Assembly (NCBI GenBank): GCA_910585005.1
Contig: CAJUCN010000006.1
Location: 124,001-188,000, forward strand
Direction of reading: 5' to 3'
DNA length: 64,000 bases
Source of the DNA: an uncultured Lachnospiraceae bacterium
GTDB taxonomy: Bacteria > Bacillota > Clostridia > Lachnospirales > Lachnospiraceae
Shown: one piece after another, positions 49,870 through 58,971 of the stretch
Numbering within the stretch: position 1 is the stretch's first letter
How the letters are laid out: each line of letters opens with the position of its first letter
Position numbers and translations under genes: made by a program
The notes under the pieces: model-generated
Told to the model about the DNA's origin: nothing
Databases searched by the model: none
Seen by the model: the letters and a program-made list of their open reading frames with translations, nothing else

Positions 49870-50700
49870 ATGATGGGCATGACAGTCAGCACAGGCAGCC
49901 GGAATGTAAAAAAATATACCATTAAAAACAGGAATGGATCCACAGCCGGTACCATAACGGTTCGTAAACCTCAAAAGCCAAAGAAGAAAAAGAAGCTGCA
50001 ATATAATTTCAAACAGCTTTCCAACCAAATTCTGCAATCAAAGACCTCCTACAATGCCAAACAGGTCGTAACAAGAACCCGTTCCAATGTGGTAAGCCTC
50101 CGCAAAAAGCTTTACAGCGATGATTATAATTATTCCGATATCCGCCGCGCACTGATCCATGCGGAAAAAATGACGCGCATTGCCAAAAAAAAGGTGAAGC
50201 ATCTTCTGGAAGAAGAAGGCTGTAAAAAAGGCGGCTTATGCCTCGGCGATACGGAAGAAGAACGGCAAAAATGGGAAGACGCCTGTGATGCGGATATGCT
50301 GGATATCAGTGCCGACAAAATCAAGGAGATCATGGAAGACCTGGAGGAACAACTTATGGAACTGGAACGGGAACTTTCAGACGCTTCCAGTCTTAATGAA
50401 CTTGCACAAGAGCTTACCCCTATCGTCAGCCGCGAGATGGATCCTGAGGACTTAGACCTTTTAAAAAAGAAGCACCGATCTGAGGAACTGCGGGAGATCA
50501 TGGAAGCTGATATGAAATACTTAAAGGCATTGTTCAACAAACTCGCCAGGGAAAAGCAGGAAGGCCCGGAAGGCTCCAACAATTCCTATGATTACAATTC
50601 CACCGGTGTCTCTCTTGAACTAGGCGGTGTGGATATTCCTATAGAAGCCATGGAAGTTCCCGTTACGGCAGAAGGGGCTAATCTGGATGTTATGGCTTAA
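49870..50700 (+). CDS. coiled-coil protein of unknown function
   Basis: About 276 residues. The N-terminus is basic (KKYTIKNRNGSTAGTITVRK, PKKKKKLQYNFKQ). Long charged helices cover residues about 45-220 (MTRIAKKKVKHLLEEEG, KEIMEDLEEQLMELERELSD). The C-terminus is Gly/Asn rich. The start is placed at the ATG six bases after AGGTGG. Similar proteins occur in Lachnospiraceae without a known role. Confidence 0.65.
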   Translation: MMGMTVSTGSRNVKKYTIKNRNGSTAGTITVRKPQKPKKKKKLQYNFKQLSNQILQSKTSYNAKQVVTRTRSNVVSLRKKLYSDDYNYSDIRRALIHAEKMTRIAKKKVKHLLEEEGCKKGGLCLGDTEEERQKWEDACDADMLDISADKIKEIMEDLEEQLMELERELSDASSLNELAQELTPIVSREMDPEDLDLLKKKHRSEELREIMEADMKYLKALFNKLAREKQEGPEGSNNSYDYNSTGVSLELGGVDIPIEAMEVPVTAEGANLDVMA

Positions 50701-50890
50701 ATTTCCATTCTTTAATATATTCTTTATTCTTTTTTATGGATTTGGAAACACTTTGGACATATTTTTTGTATATGATAAAAGTACATTAAATGAAGCCGCC
50801 GGCGCCAGGACCGTGTGCTGACCGGCTTCGACAAAAAATTACAGGTTTCCTGTTCCTATAAACTACATAACAGAAATATTAAAAATTTTC

Positions 50891-50919
50891 TTTACATTTA
50901 AGAAAAAAAAGGTTATAAT
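50891..50919 (+). promoter_or_regulatory. promoter of tRNA-Gly
   Basis: TTTACA (50891-50896) and TATAAT (50914-50919), 17-base spacer, ten bases before the tRNA. The region 50701-50890 holds only a stem GAAGCCG/CGGCTTC (50792-50829) without a T run. Confidence 0.8.
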
Positions 50920-50929
50920 GACAAAAGTT

Positions 50930-51000
50930 GCAGATGTAGTTCATTGGTAGAATATCAGCTTCCCAAGCTGAGGAGGCGGGTTCGATTCCCGTCATCTGCT
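50930..51000 (+). tRNA. tRNA-Gly (CCC)
   Basis: 71 bases. Acceptor stem GCAGATG / CATCTGC, anticodon CCC in CTTCCCAAG, T-loop GGTTCGATT. The CCA is not encoded. The second element begins directly downstream, after the tRNA terminator. Confidence 0.94.
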
Positions 51001-51002
51001 TA

Positions 51003-51047
51003 AAACAGGCTATGAAGTGCTTATTTAGTGCATTTCATAGCCTGTTT
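51003..51047 (+). terminator. terminator after tRNA-Gly
   Basis: A perfect 14-base-pair stem AAACAGGCTATGAA / TTCATAGCCTGTTT with a 17-base loop. The T-rich end runs into the putative attachment site. Confidence 0.8.
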
Positions 51048-51066
51048 GATACTAATTTGATACTAT
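51045..51066. other. putative attL of the satellite element
   Basis: Tandem copies of TTTGATACTA(A/T) at 51045-51055 and 51056-51066, between the tRNA-Gly terminator and the first element gene. The build, two short tandem units at the end of the last gene, mirrors the prophage att core. The matching copy should lie at the integrase 3' end beyond the window. Confidence 0.6.
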
Positions 51067-51929
51067 TTTTCATGCAATTTGAATGCCGCAAACTCTGTTG
51101 AGCTTGTCCATGTCCTATTAAATTCTGCTACGCTGTTATGCCTATATGCATATTCCGGGATAAAGGCTAACAGCATATTCCTCCTACGGGACCGCTCCAT
51201 GCCCCGCAATGCCTTATGTTCAAGCTGCCTTGCCTGCCCCGTGGTAGCCCCAATACGTTGCCCGATCTCTTTTAAAGTCTTGCCCTCCAAGTATCTTGCC
51301 CTTATAACTTGCTGCTGTATGGCTGGAAGGGCACTTACAGCAGTCCATATTATATTTTTCAGCTGTTCATGCTGTATTTTATCAAGGACGGAACTCTCTA
51401 TGTCAATGTCTGAGGGGATTATATCCCCTATTGTGCATTCATCGCCATTGGCCATTATGGCACGGTCAAGGCTTTCTACCTTGCCAGCTTCTGCCATCTT
51501 CCTGATATTCACCAGTTCCGCATAGCTTATTTCCATATAACGGCATATTTCCTTGTCAGATGGGTTTCTCCCTGTCTGCATTATAAAGCCATCCACCAAC
51601 CTTTTATACTTCCTTATCCTCTGCTGGGTACGGCCAGGGATCCCTGATGCACTTCCACTATTTTCTATATACCTTAACATGCTTTGTTGGATCCAGAAAG
51701 CGGCATAGGTGATAAACGATACATTTTCGTCTGGCCTGTATCCCCCCACCGCATTATCCAATCCTATGTACCCCTGCTGCTCCAGGTCTTCCACATCTTC
51801 ATAGCCTTTATACCTGTTAGCCATCTTTTTAATAAAGCCCCGGTTCTGCTGCCAGAGCCTCAGCATATTATCAGCCACATTGATACCAGACTTTATTTTC
51901 AGCACCAAGGCTTCATTCGTTTCCTGCAT
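51063..51929 (-). CDS. sigma-70-family sigma factor encoded by the satellite
   Basis: About 288 residues with regions 2, 3 and 4: DVEDLEQQGYIGLDNAVGGY and ENVSFITYAAFWIQQSMLRY (region 2, core and -10 contact), GRTQQRIRKYKRLVDGFI and NPSDKEICRYMEISYAELV (region 3), ALPAIQQQVIRARYLEGKTL with EIGQRIGATTGQARQLEHKA (region 4). The C-terminus extends 35 residues past region 4. Start at MQETNE after GGAGTGGG. It lies last in the late operon, ending in attL. It probably redirects RNA polymerase, for late satellite genes or against the helper. Confidence 0.82.
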   Translation of the reverse strand: MQETNEALVLKIKSGINVADNMLRLWQQNRGFIKKMANRYKGYEDVEDLEQQGYIGLDNAVGGYRPDENVSFITYAAFWIQQSMLRYIENSGSASGIPGRTQQRIRKYKRLVDGFIMQTGRNPSDKEICRYMEISYAELVNIRKMAEAGKVESLDRAIMANGDECTIGDIIPSDIDIESSVLDKIQHEQLKNIIWTAVSALPAIQQQVIRARYLEGKTLKEIGQRIGATTGQARQLEHKALRGMERSRRRNMLLAFIPEYAYRHNSVAEFNRTWTSSTEFAAFKLHEK

Positions 51930-51968
51930 CTTTCCCACTCCTTTACATATGATGCCCAAAGATAATGC

Positions 51969-52361
51969 CTATCCCTTTGCTATTGGCGTGCCATACGGGA
52001 GGAACTTGTCTTTGGGCGGTATCCCCAGCCGCCCCGAAAGTGCAACATAAATGAACATGTCATCCTTGTAATCGTCAGCAGTATCAAGCCTTGTTATCTG
52101 GTACCACTTATCACGGTACAAAATAAAATCACCTATTTCCGCATCACCTAAATAGCTGAAAACAAAAAAACGCTCTTCCGTTTGCCCCAATGCCATGGAG
52201 ATCTGCCTTATTTCCTGCGAAGTCTGCCGGGTATAGCACCACAGCGACAGTTTCCCCAAAGGGACATAACCGCTGTCGTAAAAACCACCTTTACCGCTTT
52301 CACCCTTCACTTCTTTATATATCTGTGCCTTCTTGTCTTTTAAAAAATACTGGTTCTTCAT
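51969..52361 (-). CDS. head-tail joining/closure protein
   Basis: About 130 residues from MKNQYFLKDKKAQIYKEV. Beta-rich, with GYVPLGKLSLWCYTRQTS, ERFFVFSYLGDAEIGDFILY and WYQITRLDTADDYKDD, the pattern of Phage_H_T_join proteins. It would close the filled head and present a surface for a tail. In a satellite this is the part that must fit the helper tail. Confidence 0.72.
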   Translation of the reverse strand: MKNQYFLKDKKAQIYKEVKGESGKGGFYDSGYVPLGKLSLWCYTRQTSQEIRQISMALGQTEERFFVFSYLGDAEIGDFILYRDKWYQITRLDTADDYKDDMFIYVALSGRLGIPPKDKFLPYGTPIAKG

Positions 52362-52371
52362 TGTATGCCCC

Positions 52372-54015
52372 CTATAATGCATCTTTAAATTCATTGAAAT
52401 GCTCATACAGCCCCACGTAAGCATCAAGCAGGCTTGCCAGCCCGTCAATCCGGTATTTCGGGCTCTGGGCTTTGACCGGCACTATGTTCCCGTTTCTGTC
52501 TTCCTGGATCCCTGTATTTGTCATACACCATTTTAACAGGCTGCTGTTATTGTAATTTATTTTCTTCGCCTTCAAGTCTGCGCCCAGCATCTGCATAGGG
52601 AGGGAAAGGGTCTTCGCCCCCTGTATGCAGCGTACCATGTTAAAGCCGTTGTCCTGCATCTCCTGTACCCAATACTTGGCACTGTAACTGTCATAATATA
52701 TCCATGCCGGTGTTATCTCATATTCATTCACCATTTCAATAAACCATGCCGTGACATCGCTGTAATTGATGCTGTTACCGGCACAAAGCCTGAGCTGCCC
52801 GGCTTCCAGCCATTTGTCATAAGGTATCTTTTCGTCATGCACCCTTGTCTCAAAATTATCTGAAGGAAGCCAGTACATTTGCGTCACAAAACGTTTCTCT
52901 GTCTCCCTGTCCATCAAAAGAAGCGTTGCACAGGTCAGGTCTTGGGTTATGCTCAGGTCCGCGCCGCCTATCGCATAACATCCCCTGAAAGACATAATGT
53001 CAAAAGTTTCTGTATTGTTGATGTCATCAAAGGTGAGCCATGCCGTGCTTACTGTCTGGATCACGTTGAAATCCTTCACAAGCACCCCGGATAAATCCCT
53101 TGGGCTGTTTTTTGCCCGGCTGACCTTGCCTATCAGGTCTTTCAGTTTCTTGATCCGGTTCAGGCCAGGGTTTGCCTTTTCCCATGCCATCGGGTCCAGC
53201 CATTCCTTTTTATTGTCTAATTCATATAGAACCGGCAAAAAACTGTCATCTTTTATCGTACCGTCACAGACACCACAAGCGTATTTATACATATCATCAA
53301 AAATACATTCCCGTACCGTCCCGGCTGTTGTTATCATAATTATTAAAGGCTGCCGCCGTGTGCTTTGGCTCTGCTTCATTACTTCGTACAAGTTCCGGTC
53401 TTTGATGCTGTGCAGCTCATCTATGATCACTAAATGGCTGTTCAGCCCGTCCAGCGTGTCAGAATTTTTCCCTAATGGCTGGAACTTTGAGAAAGTAAGG
53501 CTAAAATATAGGTCGCTTTTCCTCTTCCTGACCACCTGCAGCAGGTCGGGGCTTTGCCTTACCATATTGATCGTCTCATCAAATATGATCTTTGCCTGGT
53601 CTTTCTTGCTTGCCACGCTGTAAATTTCCGCCCCCGGCTCATTGTCTGCGACCAGCATATATAATGCCAGCCCACTGAGCAATGTAGACTTCCCATTTTT
53701 CCTTGCGACATAGAAAAGCGTTTCCCTGTACTGCCTGTCACCTGTTTTGGTATCCACAAAACCAAACAGGGCGGATATGAAAGCCTTCTGGAACAGTTCC
53801 AGCAACACAGGTTTGCCCGCCCATTCGCCTTTGCTATGCTTACAGAATCTTTCTATGAACTCTATCGGGCGCTCTGCCTTCTCCTGGTCAAATCCATAAC
53901 CGCAGGCAGGGTTATGGATGTCGCTTGCCAATGCTTCATACTGCCGCCGCACCCTTTTGGATACGATGCACTGCCCTTTCTTGATCTGGTCCAAATATTT
54001 TTCAATATAATTCAT
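52372..54015 (-). CDS. terL: terminase large subunit (HK97/Terminase_1 type)
   Basis: A 547-residue motor. Walker A-like ARKNGKSTLLSGL near residue 95, Walker B LVIIDELHSIKDR near 190, nuclease acids in AIGGADLSITQDLT and a C-terminal DxxxxxK-type region. It differs in family from the prophage terminase. It overlaps the small subunit by four bases. Confidence 0.93.
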   Translation of the reverse strand: MNYIEKYLDQIKKGQCIVSKRVRRQYEALASDIHNPACGYGFDQEKAERPIEFIERFCKHSKGEWAGKPVLLELFQKAFISALFGFVDTKTGDRQYRETLFYVARKNGKSTLLSGLALYMLVADNEPGAEIYSVASKKDQAKIIFDETINMVRQSPDLLQVVRKRKSDLYFSLTFSKFQPLGKNSDTLDGLNSHLVIIDELHSIKDRNLYEVMKQSQSTRRQPLIIMITTAGTVRECIFDDMYKYACGVCDGTIKDDSFLPVLYELDNKKEWLDPMAWEKANPGLNRIKKLKDLIGKVSRAKNSPRDLSGVLVKDFNVIQTVSTAWLTFDDINNTETFDIMSFRGCYAIGGADLSITQDLTCATLLLMDRETEKRFVTQMYWLPSDNFETRVHDEKIPYDKWLEAGQLRLCAGNSINYSDVTAWFIEMVNEYEITPAWIYYDSYSAKYWVQEMQDNGFNMVRCIQGAKTLSLPMQMLGADLKAKKINYNNSSLLKWCMTNTGIQEDRNGNIVPVKAQSPKYRIDGLASLLDAYVGLYEHFNEFKDAL

Positions 54016-54347
54016 TTCGCACCGCCTTTTATAAAGTCATAAACTGCATTGCTTTTTTCCGGTTCCTGGGTTTTAGGCATAAGGTCTGTAAGCTGCTTAT
54101 AAAGTGCGCTGTACCTCTGCACCGTTGTGTTGTAGCTCCTCAATGCCGTGCTTTCCCTTACAAAGTTCTGCTTCCCCTGCACGAACTCCTCTTCCGTGCC
54201 ATTTTCCTTTATCTTCCTTTTGAGGGCCGTTAAAGTTTCCTGCATGAAGACCAGCTCATCTATTATCTTCCGCCCTATATACTTCTTGTCTTCCGGTATC
54301 CGCCCCAATATTTCCTCTAGTTCTGCTATCTTTTTCTTCCTTGCCAT
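54012..54347 (-). CDS. terS: terminase small subunit (P27-like)
   Basis: About 111 residues from MARKKKIAELEEILGRI after GGTGG, mostly helical (DELVFMQETLTALKRKIKEN), ending VYDFIKGGAK. It precedes the large subunit with a coupled start. It would choose the satellite's own cos or pac site. Confidence 0.75.
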   Translation of the reverse strand: MARKKKIAELEEILGRIPEDKKYIGRKIIDELVFMQETLTALKRKIKENGTEEEFVQGKQNFVRESTALRSYNTTVQRYSALYKQLTDLMPKTQEPEKSNAVYDFIKGGAK

Positions 54348-54422
54348 ATTTCCACCACATTTCCTCCTATCCCACATTATCTTTTGCCACTGGATGGGCT
54401 GATCTGGGGGATGGGGAAGCAA

Positions 54423-54693
54423 TCCCCCCTCTATGCCGTATCCTGTAGGGGTTTATTAATGTCTGCCATCGGTCTTTCAGCTACATGTTAAAAAACGAAA
54501 CCCAGGGGATTGAAAATCTTTTACAAATTATTGCGACATCGCAACGACTCTTTCCTTTAACCCTTTCATTTTGTTCACATATGTATCATTGTGTTAACTT
54601 TCCCCATGTGCTCCACATCCACATAAAATAAGGGTTTATCCATCCGGTTGCAGGCTGCCCGTTCATGTACTTCTTTTATGTGAACTTGTACCG
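54423..54693. promoter_or_regulatory. non-coding gap before terS, candidate cos and control region
   Basis: 270 bases without a gene, directly upstream of terS and downstream of the HNH and recombinase genes, where HNH-type cos sites usually lie. It holds the palindrome TTGCGACATCGCAACG at 54531-54546, found again at 62896-62911. Confidence 0.5.
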
Positions 54694-55242
54694 TTATTTA
54701 TAGCTGAATTTAAGCATTGCTTCGTCTATTGTCGTCTGTTCTATCCCTATGTACCTCAAGGTTTTACTCTCATCATGATGGTTGAATATCCTCATGAGGA
54801 GCACAATGTCCTTTGTCTGGATATAGAAATGGTACCCAAATGTTTTACGCATGGTATGCGTCCCCAGGTTATCCAGTCCAAATTGTTCCCCTGCTTCATG
54901 GATCACTTTATATGCGTACTCCCTTGATACTGCCTTATCCACTGCCCTTGCACTTGGCACGATATATTCATAATCTTTCTTCCCAAAACAATAGCTTTCA
55001 AGTGCCGCTGACAGTTTCTTATTTACCGGGAAAAGCTTCTCCTTCCCTGTCTTCTTTTCCCTCAGCCTTATTTTGTCTTTTCCCCTTACATCCCTTACCT
55101 TAAGCTTCAGGATATCCGACACCCTCAGACCGCTATAGATCCCTATCATATACATGATATAGTATTTTTCATGCACCTCTTTCAGGTAGTCCGCTATGTC
55201 CTGCACCGTGGTGCTATCCCTAATCGGTTCCACATAATTCAT
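54694..55242 (-). CDS. short tyrosine recombinase (catalytic domain only)
   Basis: A 182-residue protein with the full catalytic set: Arg in GIYSGLRVSDILKL, Lys in KTGKEKLFPVNK, His-x-x-Arg in GTHTMRKTFGYH, His in RIFNHHDESKT and Tyr in LRYIGIEQTT. It lacks the N-terminal arm-binding domain and is not next to an att site. Such small recombinases sit near terminase genes in some Firmicutes phages; role unknown, perhaps resolution of concatemers. Confidence 0.82.
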   Translation of the reverse strand: MNYVEPIRDSTTVQDIADYLKEVHEKYYIMYMIGIYSGLRVSDILKLKVRDVRGKDKIRLREKKTGKEKLFPVNKKLSAALESYCFGKKDYEYIVPSARAVDKAVSREYAYKVIHEAGEQFGLDNLGTHTMRKTFGYHFYIQTKDIVLLMRIFNHHDESKTLRYIGIEQTTIDEAMLKFSYK

Positions 55243-55616
55243 TGCTGCCCCTTCCCTGCATCCAGATCACTGACATTAAAAAGCTTGGCTGAAATATCCA
55301 TAACCACCTGTTTATATTCCTCGATATCCCTGCTCTCCTTTGCCCCTGTTACGTTCCCTTCGCTGTCAAATACTGCTATGCTGTGCTTCAACATATGCTC
55401 TTTATTGTGGCAGTCCTGGCAAAGGCATTCAAGGTTATCAAAGTTTAAGGCAACCTCCGGGTTATTGATGTTCCTGGGCGTGAGGTATGTCTTGTGGTGG
55501 CATATGCTGCCAACGCCGCCGCACCGCTCACAGACATAATTGCAGCCTTCCATATACAAGCGGCTTATTTTCTTCCACTGCTTCCCCTTATAAAACCCTT
55601 TTGCGTATTCCTTCAT
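55239..55616 (-). CDS. HNH endonuclease
   Basis: About 125 residues from MKEYAKGFYKGKQWKKI. Zinc and HNH residues: CERCGGVGSICHHKTYL, DNLECLCQDCHNKEHM. HNH proteins beside terminase are needed for cos cleavage in HK97-type phages and in capsid-forming satellites. Confidence 0.88.
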   Translation of the reverse strand: MKEYAKGFYKGKQWKKISRLYMEGCNYVCERCGGVGSICHHKTYLTPRNINNPEVALNFDNLECLCQDCHNKEHMLKHSIAVFDSEGNVTGAKESRDIEEYKQVVMDISAKLFNVSDLDAGKGQQ

Positions 55617-55891
55617 TGGCTGTCCTTCTTTGCTTTTAATGTGATGCACTTTAACAGATTGTCTATAGTGCGCTGTAATTTTGCATCATCCGTATGGTCT
55701 GCATAGTACCATAATGTGACCAAAAAGCCGCTAACTGTATGTACTAATGGTTCTTGCTTCTGCTGGTCAGCAGCCATTCCGGTAGTAACTTCTATATATC
55801 CCGGCAGGGACTCCACTAAGGAGCTTATAAAACTGTCATTATCATCCCCATCTACCCTTAAAATATTTTTTGCATCTGAAACACTGAACAT
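55613..55891 (-). CDS. head-tail connector (gp6-like)
   Basis: A 92-residue helical protein (VSDAKNILRVDGDDNDSFIS, LWYYADHTDDAKLQR) of the phage gp6-like connector family, downstream of the capsid gene. It forms the ring under the portal. Confidence 0.8.
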   Translation of the reverse strand: MFSVSDAKNILRVDGDDNDSFISSLVESLPGYIEVTTGMAADQQKQEPLVHTVSGFLVTLWYYADHTDDAKLQRTIDNLLKCITLKAKKDSQ

Positions 55892-55965
55892 ATAGCTTTC
55901 CCTTCCTTCAAAACTGTTGACTAAATACAGGAGCAGGTATCCCTGCCCCTGCCGTGCCCATCTAG

Positions 55966-57192
55966 TTACGCTGTTGCTGATTTGTAGAGTTTCACGAACG
56001 CTTCGCCAACAAGCGGCTTACAGTCTGCAATGGCTAATGCCCTGTAATCGATCAATCCTTTCCTGAAGCTGCTTTCCCGGCTTGTCTCAATCACGATGCC
56101 TTCAGGCATGTTGTAACCCAGATATTTTCCATAATTGCCTAACAATGCCGTATCATCCGGGAGGTTGTCATCAATGACGACCTCAAACCCTAAAATTTTT
56201 CCAATGCTTTCAGATTTAGGGTCACTGATGAAAATAGGCCTACCGTTTGCGTCTGTCAATCCATAAAAGCTGTTGTATAACATTGCATTGTTCATAGCCC
56301 ACTTTGCACCGGCCGCATACCCCCTCTTTAACATCGAAGCTGTTTTGACAACATCCGCATAAGTGGCTGATTTTGAAGCTGCTACAGGGACACTGTTTTT
56401 TTCATCCCATGTGATCCCTGGGATGATCCCGGTGCCCTGCCCTACACCTGTACCATTGACCAAAGCGTCTTCAATGCATTCCATGACACAAGCCGTAAGC
56501 TCCTGCACCAAATAGCTTTCAAAAGCAGGGATGCTCATCCGCTTTGTCTTTGCACTCATGGAGAAGATCTTGATGATCTCATACCCATCAAAAATAACTG
56601 ATGCCGGTTCCGCCTTTTCTGCATCGACTGCCGCCCCCTCAGTGTGCCATGCTGCCTTATTGCCAGGTGTCCCGATCGGCACGGCGATCTTTGTCGGGAG
56701 TGCGAAAGCCCTGCACTCTGCAAGCAGGCCGCCTATTGTCCTTACCTTGCTGACCACCTCATTGAGCGTCTGCGTGGGGAGCACTGCCACTGCATCCGTT
56801 GATGATGTAAATGCGTCTGCCCTCTTTTCAAACTCTTTCTTTGCCGCATTAAAAGCGGATTTTTCCGTATCCGTCATAGGCTGCCCTAACAGGCTTTTAA
56901 AGAATGCGCTCCGGTATTCCGGTGTGTCCAGCACATCATCACCAAAAACCTTCACTTCCGGCTTTTGCGTGCTCATGCCGGTAATGATGTTAAAGGCCTG
57001 CCCCGCATCCCCTCTAAGCTCCACGTTCTCACGGGCTTCCTTGATCCCTTTAAGCTCAATGTTAAGGGCTTCAATGTCTGCGTCTGCATCTGTGCTGATG
57101 ATAGCATCAATCTCCTTCGCCCTCTTTTCCATGTCTGTGATTTCTTTTGTCCGGTAATAGTTAAAAGCTTCCGCCACTGTCTTAAATTTCAT
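55966..57192 (-). CDS. major capsid protein, HK97 family
   Basis: A 408-residue protein. The first 100 residues are a helical delta-domain (EITDMEKRAKEIDAIISTDAD) removed by the protease; the capsid fold follows (AVLPTQTLNEVVSKVRTIGG, GTGVGQGTGIIPGI, YRALAIADCKPLVGEAFVKL). It builds the satellite's own, presumably small, head. Confidence 0.92.
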   Translation of the reverse strand: MKFKTVAEAFNYYRTKEITDMEKRAKEIDAIISTDADADIEALNIELKGIKEARENVELRGDAGQAFNIITGMSTQKPEVKVFGDDVLDTPEYRSAFFKSLLGQPMTDTEKSAFNAAKKEFEKRADAFTSSTDAVAVLPTQTLNEVVSKVRTIGGLLAECRAFALPTKIAVPIGTPGNKAAWHTEGAAVDAEKAEPASVIFDGYEIIKIFSMSAKTKRMSIPAFESYLVQELTACVMECIEDALVNGTGVGQGTGIIPGITWDEKNSVPVAASKSATYADVVKTASMLKRGYAAGAKWAMNNAMLYNSFYGLTDANGRPIFISDPKSESIGKILGFEVVIDDNLPDDTALLGNYGKYLGYNMPEGIVIETSRESSFRKGLIDYRALAIADCKPLVGEAFVKLYKSATA

Positions 57193-57196
57193 ACTG

Positions 57197-57769
57197 TCAT
57201 ATCCTCTCTTTCATAATCTGGTTGTAAAGTATTTTTGCCTGTCTCCTCAGTTTGAGTGTTTTCAGGCTTGCGCTTTGTGCGCCCCTGGCTTCCACGCTGG
57301 TAGATGGGTAAGCCGGGAACGGGACGACACTGCATTCCAGCACCTTCTCAATCCTGGTGATCACCCTTGTGTTGGTGGCCGGATCGTATGTATCCCCGCC
57401 CTCCGGGACTTTGAAAGCAAAGCTCATCCCTGTAAGGTCGCCACGCTTCACGGCTTCATATACCGCCCTTGCTTCCGCTGTTTCCGGCAATGCGGCACGG
57501 AAGCTAAGCCCTGCCGGGCCTACTGCAAGCTGCATTGTCTTCGGTGTCCTTGCAAGCGGCACTTTGTTCAGGTCATGGTTATATAGCAGCCTGACGTCAC
57601 TTAGGTCTGCCCCATCCAGTGCCCCTCCCCTGATGATTTCGGTATATTCCCCTGCCGGGTCATGTATCACGGTAGGTGTATCGTATACAATAGGCCTGCC
57701 GCATAAAATAAGGCTTTTATCCCCTGCCGGGGCTTCCGCCCGTATTTCCGTCACTCTGATCTCCTTCAT
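57197..57769 (-). CDS. prohead protease, HK97 type (U35)
   Basis: A 190-residue protease with GRPIVYDTPTVIHD at the start, catalytic His in DVRLLYNHDLNKV and Ser in GDLTGMSFAFKV. It cleaves the capsid delta-domain and scaffold. Its start overlaps the portal C-terminus by 53 bases. Confidence 0.9.
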   Translation of the reverse strand: MKEIRVTEIRAEAPAGDKSLILCGRPIVYDTPTVIHDPAGEYTEIIRGGALDGADLSDVRLLYNHDLNKVPLARTPKTMQLAVGPAGLSFRAALPETAEARAVYEAVKRGDLTGMSFAFKVPEGGDTYDPATNTRVITRIEKVLECSVVPFPAYPSTSVEARGAQSASLKTLKLRRQAKILYNQIMKERI

Positions 57770-58967
57770 TCCATTGCTCCTTGTATTTTATAATCTTCCC
57801 TAACTGGTACTCATTTGCTTTTGAAGCATCCACGACATTAAGTGTCTGTATCCGTCTGTCCCCGCCTTCAACGCCTGGCATGTTGAGGATCTCCAAGGCT
57901 TGGTTTACAGTAAGCAGCCCCAGTGGCATAAGCTCTTTTATCAGCTCGACCTTTGTCTTATTGCTGCTGTACTGCAAGCGTCCGCTTTCAAACAGGATTG
58001 AATTGCCATAAGCCTGTTCACGGTCGTTAAATACCTTCGCTGTAAATTCCATGCCCAGGGCGACTGCAAACGGCTCTATTGTGCTTTCATAAAATGCGCT
58101 GAACTCGTCTTCCGTATAGCTGCTGTTGACAATGCCCTCTATGATGCCCAAGTAGTTATATATCTTCGTCTGGATGCTTTTAGTCTGCTCCGCTGTCAGT
58201 ATGACCGGCTTATTTTCGATCGGGACATATTCCATCTTCTGGTCTGTAGCCACAACCCCGCCGTCATTGCTTACCTGTAGGTAATCATTTATAAATGCTT
58301 CCTTCTCTTCTTTCAGTTTTGACGGTGCCATGATCTGGGTGAACTTCAAGATCCCCCGGATATTCGCCCCTGCCTTAATGCCGGATATGATGCCTTCATT
58401 CTGTGTATGTGCAAGTTCCAGCGCCGGGTAAAGTGCGCTGTTGTCATCACCTAAAAGGTCATCACTGTTGAAATTGCGTCTCAGGTGGATGATGTCACAA
58501 TATGGCAATAATACCTGTTTGCCATTCTTAAAATAAAATTTGCAGTACAGGTTATTTTGTATGTCACTGAGCATCTCCACGCTGCTAGCCGTGACCGGGT
58601 AAATGCCAGTGACATTTCCCCTTACATCCCGTTGAAGCAATGCAAAGCAGTTGTTATACAGGTAATAATGTGTCGCCATCTTATATAGCAGGTCATATGC
58701 GCTCATGTATGGGTTAGGGCGCACTTGCAGGATCCTGTTCAGCTTACAGTCACCATCTACTTTGTTATGGTCTGCATACCGTATGACATGGCTCCCTTTC
58801 AGTTTCCCAATGTTCCGGGCAATGGCATCAACTGCACCGCGGTAAATGTCATTGCTGTAAGCATCGCCGCAGTATGCGGAAAAAGAGCCTGTCCGCTCAT
58901 TGACTACCATTGTTGATACGGCTGCCCTGCTGCCCTGTTTTTTTATAAGTCTGTCAAAAATCCCCAT
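57717..58967 (-). CDS. portal protein, HK97 family
   Basis: About 416 residues from MGIFDRLIKKQGSRAAV. Family marks: DAIARNIGKLKGSHVIRY, LLYKMATHYYLYNNCFALLQ, CDIIHLRRNFNSDDLLGDD and the stem-region ending NPG-type loop. The start follows GGGGTAAAGGC. It is the DNA gateway of the satellite head. Confidence 0.9.
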   Translation of the reverse strand: MGIFDRLIKKQGSRAAVSTMVVNERTGSFSAYCGDAYSNDIYRGAVDAIARNIGKLKGSHVIRYADHNKVDGDCKLNRILQVRPNPYMSAYDLLYKMATHYYLYNNCFALLQRDVRGNVTGIYPVTASSVEMLSDIQNNLYCKFYFKNGKQVLLPYCDIIHLRRNFNSDDLLGDDNSALYPALELAHTQNEGIISGIKAGANIRGILKFTQIMAPSKLKEEKEAFINDYLQVSNDGGVVATDQKMEYVPIENKPVILTAEQTKSIQTKIYNYLGIIEGIVNSSYTEDEFSAFYESTIEPFAVALGMEFTAKVFNDREQAYGNSILFESGRLQYSSNKTKVELIKELMPLGLLTVNQALEILNMPGVEGGDRRIQTLNVVDASKANEYQLGKIIKYKEQWNEGDQSDGNTGGSPGRG

Positions 58968-58971
58968 GCCT

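Noticed and set aside
50792..50829. Stem GAAGCCG/CGGCTTC between the coiled-coil gene and tRNA-Gly
   Set aside because: No T run on either strand; kept only as a note since it may be a weak or factor-dependent terminator.
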